DNA of 5,599 nucleotides. Origin: Phycisphaerales bacterium. GTDB lineage: Bacteria > Planctomycetota > Phycisphaerae > Tepidisphaerales > Tepidisphaeraceae. Shown piece after piece: positions 1 through 5,599 of the stretch. Every line of letters begins with the position of its first letter. The stretch's first letter is position 1. The DNA is taken from assembly GCA_028288905.1 (NCBI GenBank), contig JAQGHJ010000388.1, forward strand, positions 1 through 5,599, read 5' to 3'. A program made the position numbers and the translations under genes. A model generated the notes under the pieces. That model saw only the letters and a list, made by a program, of their open reading frames with translations, ran no database searches and had not been told where the DNA came from.

Positions 1-1170
1 CCGCTGGCGGCGGGCGACGGTCGGTTCGACCTCACGTTCGCCGTCCCGTTCACCCACCGGGTGCGGTTCACCGCCGACGTGCTCGGGCCGGCCGAGGACG
101 CCGCCCTCGTTGAGTTGTTGGACGGGATGCCGGGCGTGCCCCGACGGGTGCTGGCGGTCGTCGAGGCGGGCGTGAACCGGTCGGCGGCCGTGGCCGACCG
201 GGTTCGGGCGCTGGCCGCCCGCCACCCGGCCGCCGTCGACCTGATCGACGTGCTCGTGATCGAGGGCAGCGAGCGGCTCAAGACCGACCCGACCGGCCTG
301 CTCCCGGTCCTGGAGGCGATCCGCGACCACGGCGTCGACCGCCGCAACTACGTGCTGGCCGTCGGGGGCGGGGCGTTCCTCGACGCGGTTGGGCTGGCCG
401 TGGCGCTCGCCCACCGCGGGGTCCGGCTGATCCGACTGCCGACCACCACCATGGGCCAGGGCGACAGCGGCGTCGGGGTGAAGAACGCGATCAACTTCTT
501 CGGCAAGAAGAACTGGCTCGGGACGTTCGCCGTCCCCTGGGCCGTGGTGAACGACGCCGCCCTGCTCGACACGCTCCCGGACCGCGACTTCCGGTGCGGG
601 TTCGCCGAGGCGGTGAAGGTGTCGCTGCTGAAGGACCCTGGCTTCTTCGACGAGTTGTGCGCCCGCGCCCCGGCCGTCGCCGCCCGCGACCCGGCCGCCG
701 TCCAGTGGGCCCTCCGCCGCAGCGCCGGCTGGCACCTGGCGCACATCACCCGCGGCGGGGACCCGTTCGAGACGCTCGAGGCGAGGCCGCTGGACTTCGG
801 GCACTGGTCGGCCCACCGGATGGAGCCGCTGACGGACTTCGCCGTCCGCCACGGCGAGGCCGTCGCCACCGGGCTGGCGATCGACTGCCTGTATTCCGCC
901 CGCAAGCACGGCCTGCCCGCCGCCGACGCCGGCCGGGTGGTCCGGTGCCTGCTCGACTTGGGCCTGCCGGTCCGTCACCCGATCCTGCAGGACCCGGACG
1001 CGCTGCTGAAGGGCCTGGAGGAGTTCCGCCAGCACCTCGGCGGGCGGCTGACCGTCACCATGCTCCGCGGCGTCGGCGACCCGATCGACGTTCACGAGGT
1101 GGACGTCCCCGCCATGCGGGCGGCGATCGCCGGGGTGGAGGACGCGGTGGCGGCCGCGGCAGAGGATTGA
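1..1170 (+). CDS. eboD: EboD-type sugar-phosphate cyclase (3-dehydroquinate synthase superfamily), 5' partial
   Basis: The frame is open from base 1 to the TGA at 1168-1170, giving 389 visible residues. A GTG at 61 could be called as the start. However, the codons before it read F-A-V-P-F-T-H-R-V-R-F-T, which matches the conserved N-terminal strand of EboD-like proteins, so the true start is probably a little upstream of the window. Visible-residue landmarks are the NAD-binding GGG at 122-124 with Asp128, a PTTTMGQGDSGVGVKNAIN block from 147, and GKKN just after it. Zn ligands are expected at Glu203 (AEAVKV), His268 (GHWSAHRME) and His284 (RHGEA). The 16-residue spacing between the two histidines equals that of fungal dehydroquinate synthase (His271/His287). 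The fold uses NAD and a divalent metal to cyclise a sugar phosphate in the cytoplasm. The KNAIN and GHWSAH variants point to the ebo family rather than shikimate-pathway AroB; the true substrate is unknown. No ebo partner is visible, and the next gene is 412 bases away, so this is likely the last gene of its unit. Confidence 0.85.
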   Translation, partial: PLAAGDGRFDLTFAVPFTHRVRFTADVLGPAEDAALVELLDGMPGVPRRVLAVVEAGVNRSAAVADRVRALAARHPAAVDLIDVLVIEGSERLKTDPTGLLPVLEAIRDHGVDRRNYVLAVGGGAFLDAVGLAVALAHRGVRLIRLPTTTMGQGDSGVGVKNAINFFGKKNWLGTFAVPWAVVNDAALLDTLPDRDFRCGFAEAVKVSLLKDPGFFDELCARAPAVAARDPAAVQWALRRSAGWHLAHITRGGDPFETLEARPLDFGHWSAHRMEPLTDFAVRHGEAVATGLAIDCLYSARKHGLPAADAGRVVRCLLDLGLPVRHPILQDPDALLKGLEEFRQHLGGRLTVTMLRGVGDPIDVHEVDVPAMRAAIAGVEDAVAAAAED

Positions 1171-1187
1171 TCCCGCCGGTCGGCCGC
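1150..1187 (+). terminator. GC-rich hairpin across the eboD stop codon, possible weak terminator
   Basis: GCGGCCG at 1150-1156 pairs with CGGCCGC at 1181-1187. Inside it CGGC at 1157-1160 pairs with GCCG at 1175-1178, leaving a 2-base bulge (1179-1180). The stem encloses the TGA stop. The bases that follow (GTTTGAAAAAG) are not a T run, so this is not a textbook intrinsic terminator. Such GC palindromes are also frequent by chance in this composition. Confidence 0.2.
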
Positions 1188-1259
1188 GTTTGAAAAAGAG
1201 TTCCCCCGCTTCGTCTTGCCCGCCGCTGCCGCCCGTTCCCGCCGACCCCGTGGTCATTT

Positions 1260-1290
1260 CGGGTAACGCGGGTTAGCGATCCGGGTCACG
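1260..1290 (+). repeat. Three near-tandem CGGGT-type words
   Basis: CGGGTAACG (1260-1268), CGGGTTAGCG (1269-1278) and CGGGTCACG (1282-1290) follow one another closely. CGGGTCAC recurs at 1513-1520, about 60 bases before the kinase start. These could be binding sites for a regulator, but the words are short and GC-rich, so chance is a serious alternative. Confidence 0.3.
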
Positions 1291-1416
1291 TCGCATACAA
1301 CGCCGAGGTTCCAGCGGTCGCGTTCGGCCTTGTGCCGGCCGACCCATTTAAGATCTCGCGCGCCGCGGCGGAATCATGCGTTCCGTCGCGCCCGCCGTCG
1401 GCGGCTTCCTCAGGAT

Positions 1417-1448
1417 TTGACGTTAATATATCAGTCGTTTCCTGATAT
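1417..1448 (+). promoter_or_regulatory. Candidate promoter/operator for the histidine kinase
   Basis: TTGACG at 1417-1422 matches five of six bases of the sigma-70 -35 consensus and sits in the window's only AT-rich patch. A perfect 7-bp dyad lies just downstream, ATATCAG at 1428-1434 and CTGATAT at 1442-1448, separated by 7 bases. A second, alternative pairing is TCAGGA (1410-1415) with TCCTGA (1440-1445). No good -10 box lies at the normal spacing: CCTGAT at 1441-1446 is the best with an 18-base gap. The dyad looks more convincing than the promoter and could be an operator. The kinase ATG is 134 bases downstream of the dyad. Confidence 0.35.
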
Positions 1449-1465
1449 TCGTTATGTGATCGACC

Positions 1466-1485
1466 GCGACGCGACCCCGCGTCGC
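1466..1485 (+). other. Strong 8-bp hairpin in the kinase leader
   Basis: GCGACGCG (1466-1473) and CGCGTCGC (1478-1485) are perfect complements around the four-base loop ACCC. The stem has six G-C and two A-T or G-C-neighbour positions that all pair without mismatch. No T run follows on either strand, so a simple intrinsic terminator is unlikely. If transcription starts near the dyad upstream, this hairpin lies in the 5' untranslated leader about 97 bases before the kinase start. Confidence 0.5.
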
Positions 1486-1567
1486 CAGCCCCTGGTCAGG
1501 CCACCCTGCGTACGGGTCACAAGACTAGGGACTCGGCCCCGCCGCTCGACATCCGGACGGACGAGTG

Positions 1568-1574
1568 AGAGAGG
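1568..1574 (+). promoter_or_regulatory. Ribosome binding site for the kinase
   Basis: The purine stretch AGAGAGG ends 8 bases before the ATG at 1583. It supports that ATG over the in-frame GTG at 1565, which would add six residues and would place this stretch inside the coding region. Confidence 0.55.
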
Positions 1575-1582
1575 CCCCGCGA

Positions 1583-4402
1583 ATGGATGACACCGCTTTC
1601 CCGCCCGCGCCGACGGCCGCTTCTTCGGCATCCCTGCTCCAGGACGACGCGTTCCTCCGCCGCGTGCTGGCGGCGAGCCCGGACTGCATCAAGGTGCTGG
1701 ACCTGGACGCGAACCTGCTGGCGATGAACGAGAACGGGCGGCGGGCGCTGGAGATCGGCGAGTTGACCCCGCACCTGGGCACCTGCTGGACCGGGTGGTG
1801 GCAGGGGCCGGCCCGGGAGGCGGCCACGGCCGCCGTCGCCGCCGCTAACGCCGGCGGGACCGGACGGTTCGAGGCCGCGGCCGACACGTTCGGTGGGACG
1901 CCGAAGTACTGGGACGTGACCGTGACGGCCGTCCCCGGCCCGGACGGCCGGCCCGACCGGCTCTTGTCGGTTTCCCGAGACATCACGGCCCAGCGAGTGG
2001 CCCGGGACGCGGCCGCCGAGCGGCTCGATCGGTTGCGGTCGGTCGTCGAGAGTGCCAAGGACTACGCGGTCATCAGCGTCGCCCCGGACGGCCGGATCGA
2101 CGGGTGGAGCACGGGGGCCGTGGCCACGTTCGGCTGGGCCGAGGCGGACGCGGTCGGTCAGCCGTTCGACCTGATCTGGACGCCCGAGGATCGATCGGCC
2201 GGCAGCCCAGGTCGGGAGCTGCGGGTGGCCGAGGACGGCGGCGTCGCCCCGGACAACCGGTGGCACCTGCGGGCGGACGGGCGGCGGATCTTCGTCGTCG
2301 GGGCGTGCCGCCCGGTCCGGGACGCCGGCGGACGGCTCACCGGGTACGTGAAGGTCTGCCGGGACGAGACCGACCGCAACCGGGCCGACGCCCGGTTCCG
2401 CGAGCTGGCCGACGCGATGCCGCAGATCGTGTGGGCGGCCGGGCCGGACGGCGTCCTCGACTACTACAACCGCCGGTGGTTCGACTTCGTCCGCCGCCCG
2501 GCCGCCACGGACCCCGCGGCCGCGGACGTCCGGTGGGACCAATTCGTCCACCCGGACGACCTGCCGCGGGCCGGGGCGGCGTGGGCGGCGTCGGTCGCGA
2601 CCGGCGACCCGTACACGATCGAGTTCCGCGTCCGCGACGGGGCGGGCGACTACCACTGGTTCCTCGTCCGGGCGTTGCCCGTCCGGGACGGCGCCGGGCG
2701 GGTCGCCCGGTGGTACGGCACCTGCACCGACATCGACGACCGGAAGGCGGCCGAGGCCGAGCGGGAGCGGCTGGCCGAGCAGCGGCGGATGGCCCTGAAC
2801 GCTGCGGACCTCGGCTGGTGGCACCTGGACCCGGCCAGCGGGGACGTGATCTTCGACGCCGGGTTCAAGGCGATCTTCGGGGTCGTCGCCGACCGGCTGG
2901 CGTACGAGCAGGTGATCGGGCTGATGCACCCGGACGACCGCGCCCGGGTCGACGCGGCCGTGCGGGCCGCCACCCGCCCGGACGACCCGCAGGCGTACGC
3001 GATCGACTACCGCGTGATCCACCCGGACGGGTCCGCTCGCTGGGTGCATGCGACCGGCCGGGCGTACTACGACGGCGAGGGTGCCGCCCGGCGGTACACG
3101 GCGTTCGTCGGGACGGTCGCCGACGTGACCGACCGGGTGCGGGCCGACGCCGACCGCCAGGCGTTGCTGGACAGCGAGCGGGCCGCCCGGGCCGAGGCCG
3201 AGCGGGCCGGCCGGACGAAGGACGAGTTCCTCGCCACTCTCAGCCACGAGCTGCGGACCCCGCTGAACGCGATCGTCGGGTGGACGCAGATCCTGAAGCT
3301 CGCCGGCGGCCGCCCCGACGACCTGGCCGAGGGCCTGGGCGTCATCGAGCGGAACGCCAAGGCTCAGACGCAGATCATCGAGGACATCCTGGACATGAGC
3401 CGGATCGTGTCCGGCAAGATCCGGCTGGACGTGCTGCCGGTGGACCTCGCCGCCCTCGTCCGGGCCGGGGTCGAGACGGTCCGCCCGGCGGCGGACGCCA
3501 AGTCCGTGCGGCTCCAGGTGGCGGTGGACCCGATCGCCGGCCCGGTGGCCGGCGACCCGAACCGCCTGCACCAGGTGTTCTGGAACCTGCTGAGCAACGC
3601 CGTCAAGTTCACGCCCAAGGGCGGCCGGGTCCACGTCGCGCTGGGGCGGGTGAACAGCCACGTCGAGGTGAGCGTGACCGACACCGGCGAAGGCATCGAC
3701 GCCGGCTTCCTGCCGCACGTGTTCGACCGCTTCCGCCAGGCCGATGCGAGCACGACCCGGCGGCACGGCGGGCTCGGGCTCGGGCTGGCGATCGTCAAGC
3801 AGCTCGTCGATCTGCACGGCGGGTCGGTGCGGGTGAGCAGTCCGGGGCCCGGGCGGGGCTCGACGTTTACCGTCGAGCTGCCGCTGACGGCCGTTCAGCC
3901 AGGGGACGACATGCCGGCCGCGGCCCGCGAGCACCCCGGGTCGGAGGTGGAGGGTGGCGGGCACCGGCCGGCGTACGGCCAACTGGTCGGCGTGAGCGTC
4001 CTCGTCGTCGACGACGAGGACGACGCCCGGACCGTAGTCCGGCGGCTGCTGGAGGGGTGCGGGGCGGTCGTCGACACGGCCGGGTCGGCGGGCGAGGCGC
4101 TGGCCCACCTCACGGCACGGGTGCCGGACGTGCTGGTCAGCGACATCGGGATGCCCGGCCAAGACGGGTACGAGCTGATCCGGCGGGTCCGGGCGCTGCC
4201 GCCGGACCGCGGCGGGCGCGTCCACGCCTTGGCCCTGACGGCCTACGCCCGGACGGTCGACCGCGTGCGGGCGCTGGAGGCCGGGTTCCACATGCACGTG
4301 GCCAAGCCGGTCGACCCGGCCGAGCTGATCGTGACCGTCGCCGCCCTGGCCAGGCTGGCCGGGGCGGCCATTCCGGCGGACGTCGTGGGGAACCCGCGAT
4401 AA
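1583..4402 (+). CDS. Soluble hybrid histidine kinase: PAS x4, HisKA, HATPase, receiver
   Basis: This is a 939-residue protein starting at ATG 1583; GTG 1565 is an alternative start. No signal peptide or membrane segment is visible, so it should sense in the cytoplasm. Domains run as PAS1 about 21-136, PAS2 about 151-265, PAS3 about 272-388 and PAS4 about 403-518. A charged, alanine-rich linker, probably coiled coil, spans 519-545. HisKA has phospho-acceptor His555 in SHELRTPLNA. The HATPase domain shows Asn672 (N box), Asp700 in DTGEGID (G1), FDRF from 714 and GGLGLGLA from 729 (G2). A loose linker near 770-803 leads to a receiver at about 805-921. The receiver has acidic Asp810, Asp811 and Glu812, phospho-acceptor Asp854 in SDIGMPGQDGY, Thr886 and Lys908. 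All catalytic residues are present, so it should be active. PAS3 and PAS4 carry HPDD (PAS_3-like); none has the cysteine motif of LOV photoreceptors, and the ligands cannot be read from sequence. There is no output domain, Hpt domain or adjacent response regulator, so its partner must be encoded elsewhere. Confidence 0.95.
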   Translation: MDDTAFPPAPTAASSASLLQDDAFLRRVLAASPDCIKVLDLDANLLAMNENGRRALEIGELTPHLGTCWTGWWQGPAREAATAAVAAANAGGTGRFEAAADTFGGTPKYWDVTVTAVPGPDGRPDRLLSVSRDITAQRVARDAAAERLDRLRSVVESAKDYAVISVAPDGRIDGWSTGAVATFGWAEADAVGQPFDLIWTPEDRSAGSPGRELRVAEDGGVAPDNRWHLRADGRRIFVVGACRPVRDAGGRLTGYVKVCRDETDRNRADARFRELADAMPQIVWAAGPDGVLDYYNRRWFDFVRRPAATDPAAADVRWDQFVHPDDLPRAGAAWAASVATGDPYTIEFRVRDGAGDYHWFLVRALPVRDGAGRVARWYGTCTDIDDRKAAEAERERLAEQRRMALNAADLGWWHLDPASGDVIFDAGFKAIFGVVADRLAYEQVIGLMHPDDRARVDAAVRAATRPDDPQAYAIDYRVIHPDGSARWVHATGRAYYDGEGAARRYTAFVGTVADVTDRVRADADRQALLDSERAARAEAERAGRTKDEFLATLSHELRTPLNAIVGWTQILKLAGGRPDDLAEGLGVIERNAKAQTQIIEDILDMSRIVSGKIRLDVLPVDLAALVRAGVETVRPAADAKSVRLQVAVDPIAGPVAGDPNRLHQVFWNLLSNAVKFTPKGGRVHVALGRVNSHVEVSVTDTGEGIDAGFLPHVFDRFRQADASTTRRHGGLGLGLAIVKQLVDLHGGSVRVSSPGPGRGSTFTVELPLTAVQPGDDMPAAAREHPGSEVEGGGHRPAYGQLVGVSVLVVDDEDDARTVVRRLLEGCGAVVDTAGSAGEALAHLTARVPDVLVSDIGMPGQDGYELIRRVRALPPDRGGRVHALALTAYARTVDRVRALEAGFHMHVAKPVDPAELIVTVAALARLAGAAIPADVVGNPR

Positions 4403-4418
4403 GGCCTTGCCGGCCGGT

Positions 4419-4493
4419 CGCCGCCACCATCCCAACATTCCCGGCCCCGCCGCCCGCAGCCGCGTCCGCCCCCGGCTCGCCCCCGCCGCACAC
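4419..4493 (+). terminator. C-rich, G-poor tract after the kinase, possible Rho-dependent termination zone
   Basis: I count about 46 C and 16 G in 75 bases starting 17 bases after the kinase stop. This strand bias is like that of Rho-utilisation regions. There is no hairpin with a T run anywhere in the gap, so no intrinsic terminator is apparent. The call rests on composition alone. Confidence 0.25.
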
Positions 4494-4500
4494 AAAGGTT

Positions 4501-4532
4501 TTGACGGGGCTTCGACAGCTGACCTACTGTCG
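4501..4532 (+). promoter_or_regulatory. Candidate promoter with overlapping dyad for the transporter gene
   Basis: TTGACG at 4501-4506 matches five of six -35 consensus bases. With an 18-base spacer comes TACTGT at 4525-4530, which keeps the first, second and last bases of TATAAT. A perfect dyad, CGACAG (4513-4518) and CTGTCG (4527-4532) separated by 8 bases, covers the spacer and the -10 box, where a bound repressor could block RNA polymerase. A start near 4537 would leave a leader of about 70 bases before the ATG. Confidence 0.4.
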
Positions 4533-4546
4533 GCCGACCGTCGGCG

Positions 4547-4564
4547 GCCAGCGGGCCGGCTGGC
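4547..4564 (+). other. Hairpin in the transporter leader
   Basis: GCCAGC (4547-4552) pairs with GCTGGC (4559-4564) around a six-base GGGCCG loop. It lies between the candidate promoter and the ATG. No T run follows, so it is not an evident terminator; at this GC content a six-pair stem could be accidental. Confidence 0.3.
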
Positions 4565-4608
4565 GCGGTTAACTTCGAACTTCCCCGGATCTTCCCCCGT
4601 TGTCCCCG

Positions 4609-5599
4609 ATGCACGCCACCGAGACCGCCCCGCCGAGCGACGCCCCGTCCAGAACCACGCCGCCGGTCCTCACGAGCCGGACGCTGTGGGTGATGTCGGT
4701 CGCCTGCGGCGTGGTCGTCGCCAACGTCTACTACAACCAGCCGCTGCTGGGCGACCTGGCCCGGGCGTTCGGGGCCACGCCGGCCCGGGCCGGTCTCGTC
4801 GCGACGGCGGCCCAAGTCGGGTACGGGGTTGGGCTGTTCTTCTTCGTCCCGCTCGGGGACCTCGTCGAGCGGCGGCGGCTCGTGCTGGCCCTCGTTTGGG
4901 CGTGCATTGCCCTGCTGGCGGCGACGGCGGCCGCCCCCACCCTGCCGCTGCTGGCGGTGTGCCACCTGCTGGTCGGGGCGACGGCCGTCGGGGCCCAGGT
5001 GCTGATCCCGCTCGCCGTCGACCTGTCCCCACCGGCCGCCCGCGGCCGCACGGTCGGGGCCCTGATGGCCGGGCTGCTGTGCGGCGTCCTGCTCGCCCGG
5101 ACGGTCGCCGGCTTCGTCGCCGACCACGCCGGCTGGCGGGCGGTGTACGCCCTGGCCGTCGCCGCCATGCTGGTCCTGGCGGCGGTGCTGCACCGGTCGC
5201 TCCCCCACCACCCCCCAACCCTGCGGTCGTCGTACCTCCGGCTGCTGCGGTCGATGGTCGGGTTGCTGCGGGCCCACCCGCCGCTGTGGGCCGCGTCCGC
5301 CGTCAGCGGGCTGTCGTTCGCCGGGTTCGCTGCGTTCTGGACGACGCTGTCGTTCCTGATGGCTGACCGGTTCGGGCTCGGGGCGTCGGAGGCAGGCCTG
5401 TTCGGGCTGGTCGGGGTGGCCGGGGCGCTGGCGGCCCCGCTGGCCGGCCGGGTGTCGGACCGCCGCGGGCCGGCGTTCGCCGTGTCCGTCGCGCTGGCCG
5501 CGTCGGCCGCGGCGTTCGGGCTGATGTGGGCGTGGGTCGCGATCCCCGGGCTGGTGGCGGGCGTGCTGCTGATGGACCTGGGCGTGCAGTCGATCCAGG
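4609..5599 (+). CDS. Major facilitator superfamily transporter, 3' partial
   Basis: The frame opens with ATG 4609 and is still open at the window end, giving 330 residues of a family usually near 400. The N-terminal 22 residues are polar, then about ten hydrophobic helices follow at roughly 24-43, 61-82, 91-108, 112-136, 148-170, 178-195, 227-250, 262-280, 289-308 and 310-329. TM1 ends in the characteristic YYNQPLL (41-47). The loop after TM2 carries a motif A form, PLGDLVERRR with Asp84. The second half repeats it after TM8 as GRVSDRRG with Asp284, showing the expected 6+6 pseudo-symmetry. A cytoplasmic loop at about 199-224 separates the halves. The cut end (LGVQSIQ) lies in TM10, so about two helices are missing. 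The protein is an inner-membrane carrier, most likely a proton-coupled exporter; the substrate cannot be inferred. No Shine-Dalgarno sequence precedes the ATG: the leader at 4574-4608 is pyrimidine-rich. TTG 4600 in frame is a weaker alternative start. Confidence 0.9.
   Translation, partial: MHATETAPPSDAPSRTTPPVLTSRTLWVMSVACGVVVANVYYNQPLLGDLARAFGATPARAGLVATAAQVGYGVGLFFFVPLGDLVERRRLVLALVWACIALLAATAAAPTLPLLAVCHLLVGATAVGAQVLIPLAVDLSPPAARGRTVGALMAGLLCGVLLARTVAGFVADHAGWRAVYALAVAAMLVLAAVLHRSLPHHPPTLRSSYLRLLRSMVGLLRAHPPLWAASAVSGLSFAGFAAFWTTLSFLMADRFGLGASEAGLFGLVGVAGALAAPLAGRVSDRRGPAFAVSVALAASAAAFGLMWAWVAIPGLVAGVLLMDLGVQSIQ

Larger units (their letters stand above)
1171..1582. other. Intergenic region between the cyclase and the kinase
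   Basis: No convincing gene lies in these 412 bases. The first part after the stop (1201-1260) is C-rich and G-poor by my count (about 30 C to 13 G in 60), a composition compatible with Rho-dependent termination. Positions 1260-1290 hold three near-copies of a CGGGT word. Positions 1415-1460 form the only AT-rich island in the window and contain a -35-like TTGACG and a dyad. A strong hairpin follows at 1466-1485. An 86-codon frame (1330-1590, TTG start) crosses the region, but it is arginine-rich, has no ribosome binding site that I can see and runs into the kinase start, so I do not call it. Confidence 0.7.

Noticed and set aside
1361..1404. GC palindromes CGCCGCGGCG (1361-1370) and CCGCCG-T-CGGCGG (1392-1404)
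   Set aside because: Short self-complementary GC words are common by chance at this base composition, and neither has a T run or another supporting feature.
1330..1590. An 86-codon frame in the gap before the kinase
   Set aside because: TTG start without a ribosome binding site, arginine-rich, and overlaps the kinase start; no recognisable domain.
1517..4495. A 992-codon open frame on the minus strand covering the whole kinase gene
   Set aside because: It mirrors the kinase, whose codons strongly prefer G or C at the third base, so antisense stops are rare. Its translation is a low-complexity mix of Arg, Pro, Val and Gly with no recognisable domain.
4529..4538. Perfect palindrome GTCGGCCGAC next to the transporter promoter
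   Set aside because: It has no loop, overlaps the better-placed dyad and is made of GC words expected by chance.
2104..4572. An 822-codon open frame on the plus strand, out of frame with the kinase
   Set aside because: Extremely Arg/Gly/Pro-rich and without motifs; the kinase frame contains every expected catalytic motif over the same bases.
4243..5277. A 344-codon minus-strand frame across the kinase end, the gap and the transporter start
   Set aside because: Its sequence is Gln/Gly/Arg-rich and lacks domains, while the overlapping plus-strand genes have clear family motifs.
4407..5366. A 319-codon plus-strand frame overlapping the transporter
   Set aside because: Arg/Pro/Ala-rich with no membrane pattern. 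The frame starting at 4609 shows ten helices and MFS motifs.
1..5599. CRISPR arrays, tRNA or rRNA genes, insertion sequences, attachment sites
   Set aside because: I saw no regularly spaced repeats, no cloverleaf-like sequence, no transposase motifs and no terminal inverted repeats.

Overview
This GC-rich window (roughly 70% G+C by eye) carries three plus-strand genes, the outer two cut by the window edges. The very high third-position GC, an EboD-type cyclase, a soluble kinase with several PAS domains and roomy intergenic gaps would fit a planctomycete of the Gemmata group. That placement is an inference from gene style and composition; no marker gene is present.

Layout. Positions 1-1170 hold a sugar-phosphate cyclase of the 3-dehydroquinate synthase superfamily, EboD type, missing a short N-terminal piece. 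Positions 1171-1582 are a 412-base gap with no convincing gene. It contains a C-rich post-stop tract, three near-copies of a CGGGT-type word, an AT-rich island with a -35-like hexamer and a dyad, and a strong 8-bp hairpin. Positions 1583-4402 encode a 939-residue soluble hybrid histidine kinase: four PAS domains, HisKA, HATPase and a C-terminal receiver. Positions 4403-4608 hold another C-rich post-stop tract, then a plausible promoter overlapped by a dyad. Positions 4609-5599 encode the first 330 residues of a major facilitator superfamily transporter whose C-terminus is off the window.

How they might work together. The gaps (412 and 206 bases) and separate promoter-like sequences suggest three transcription units rather than one operon. 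The cyclase most likely ends an ebo-type cluster lying upstream. The kinase senses a cytoplasmic signal and probably passes phosphate through its own receiver to a partner encoded elsewhere. The transporter is probably a proton-driven exporter of unknown substrate. Nothing in the sequence proves a functional link among the three.

I found no CRISPR array, tRNA, rRNA, insertion sequence or defence locus, and no clear undescribed system. The most checkable leads are the small regulatory structures in the two gaps and the unseen ebo context upstream.
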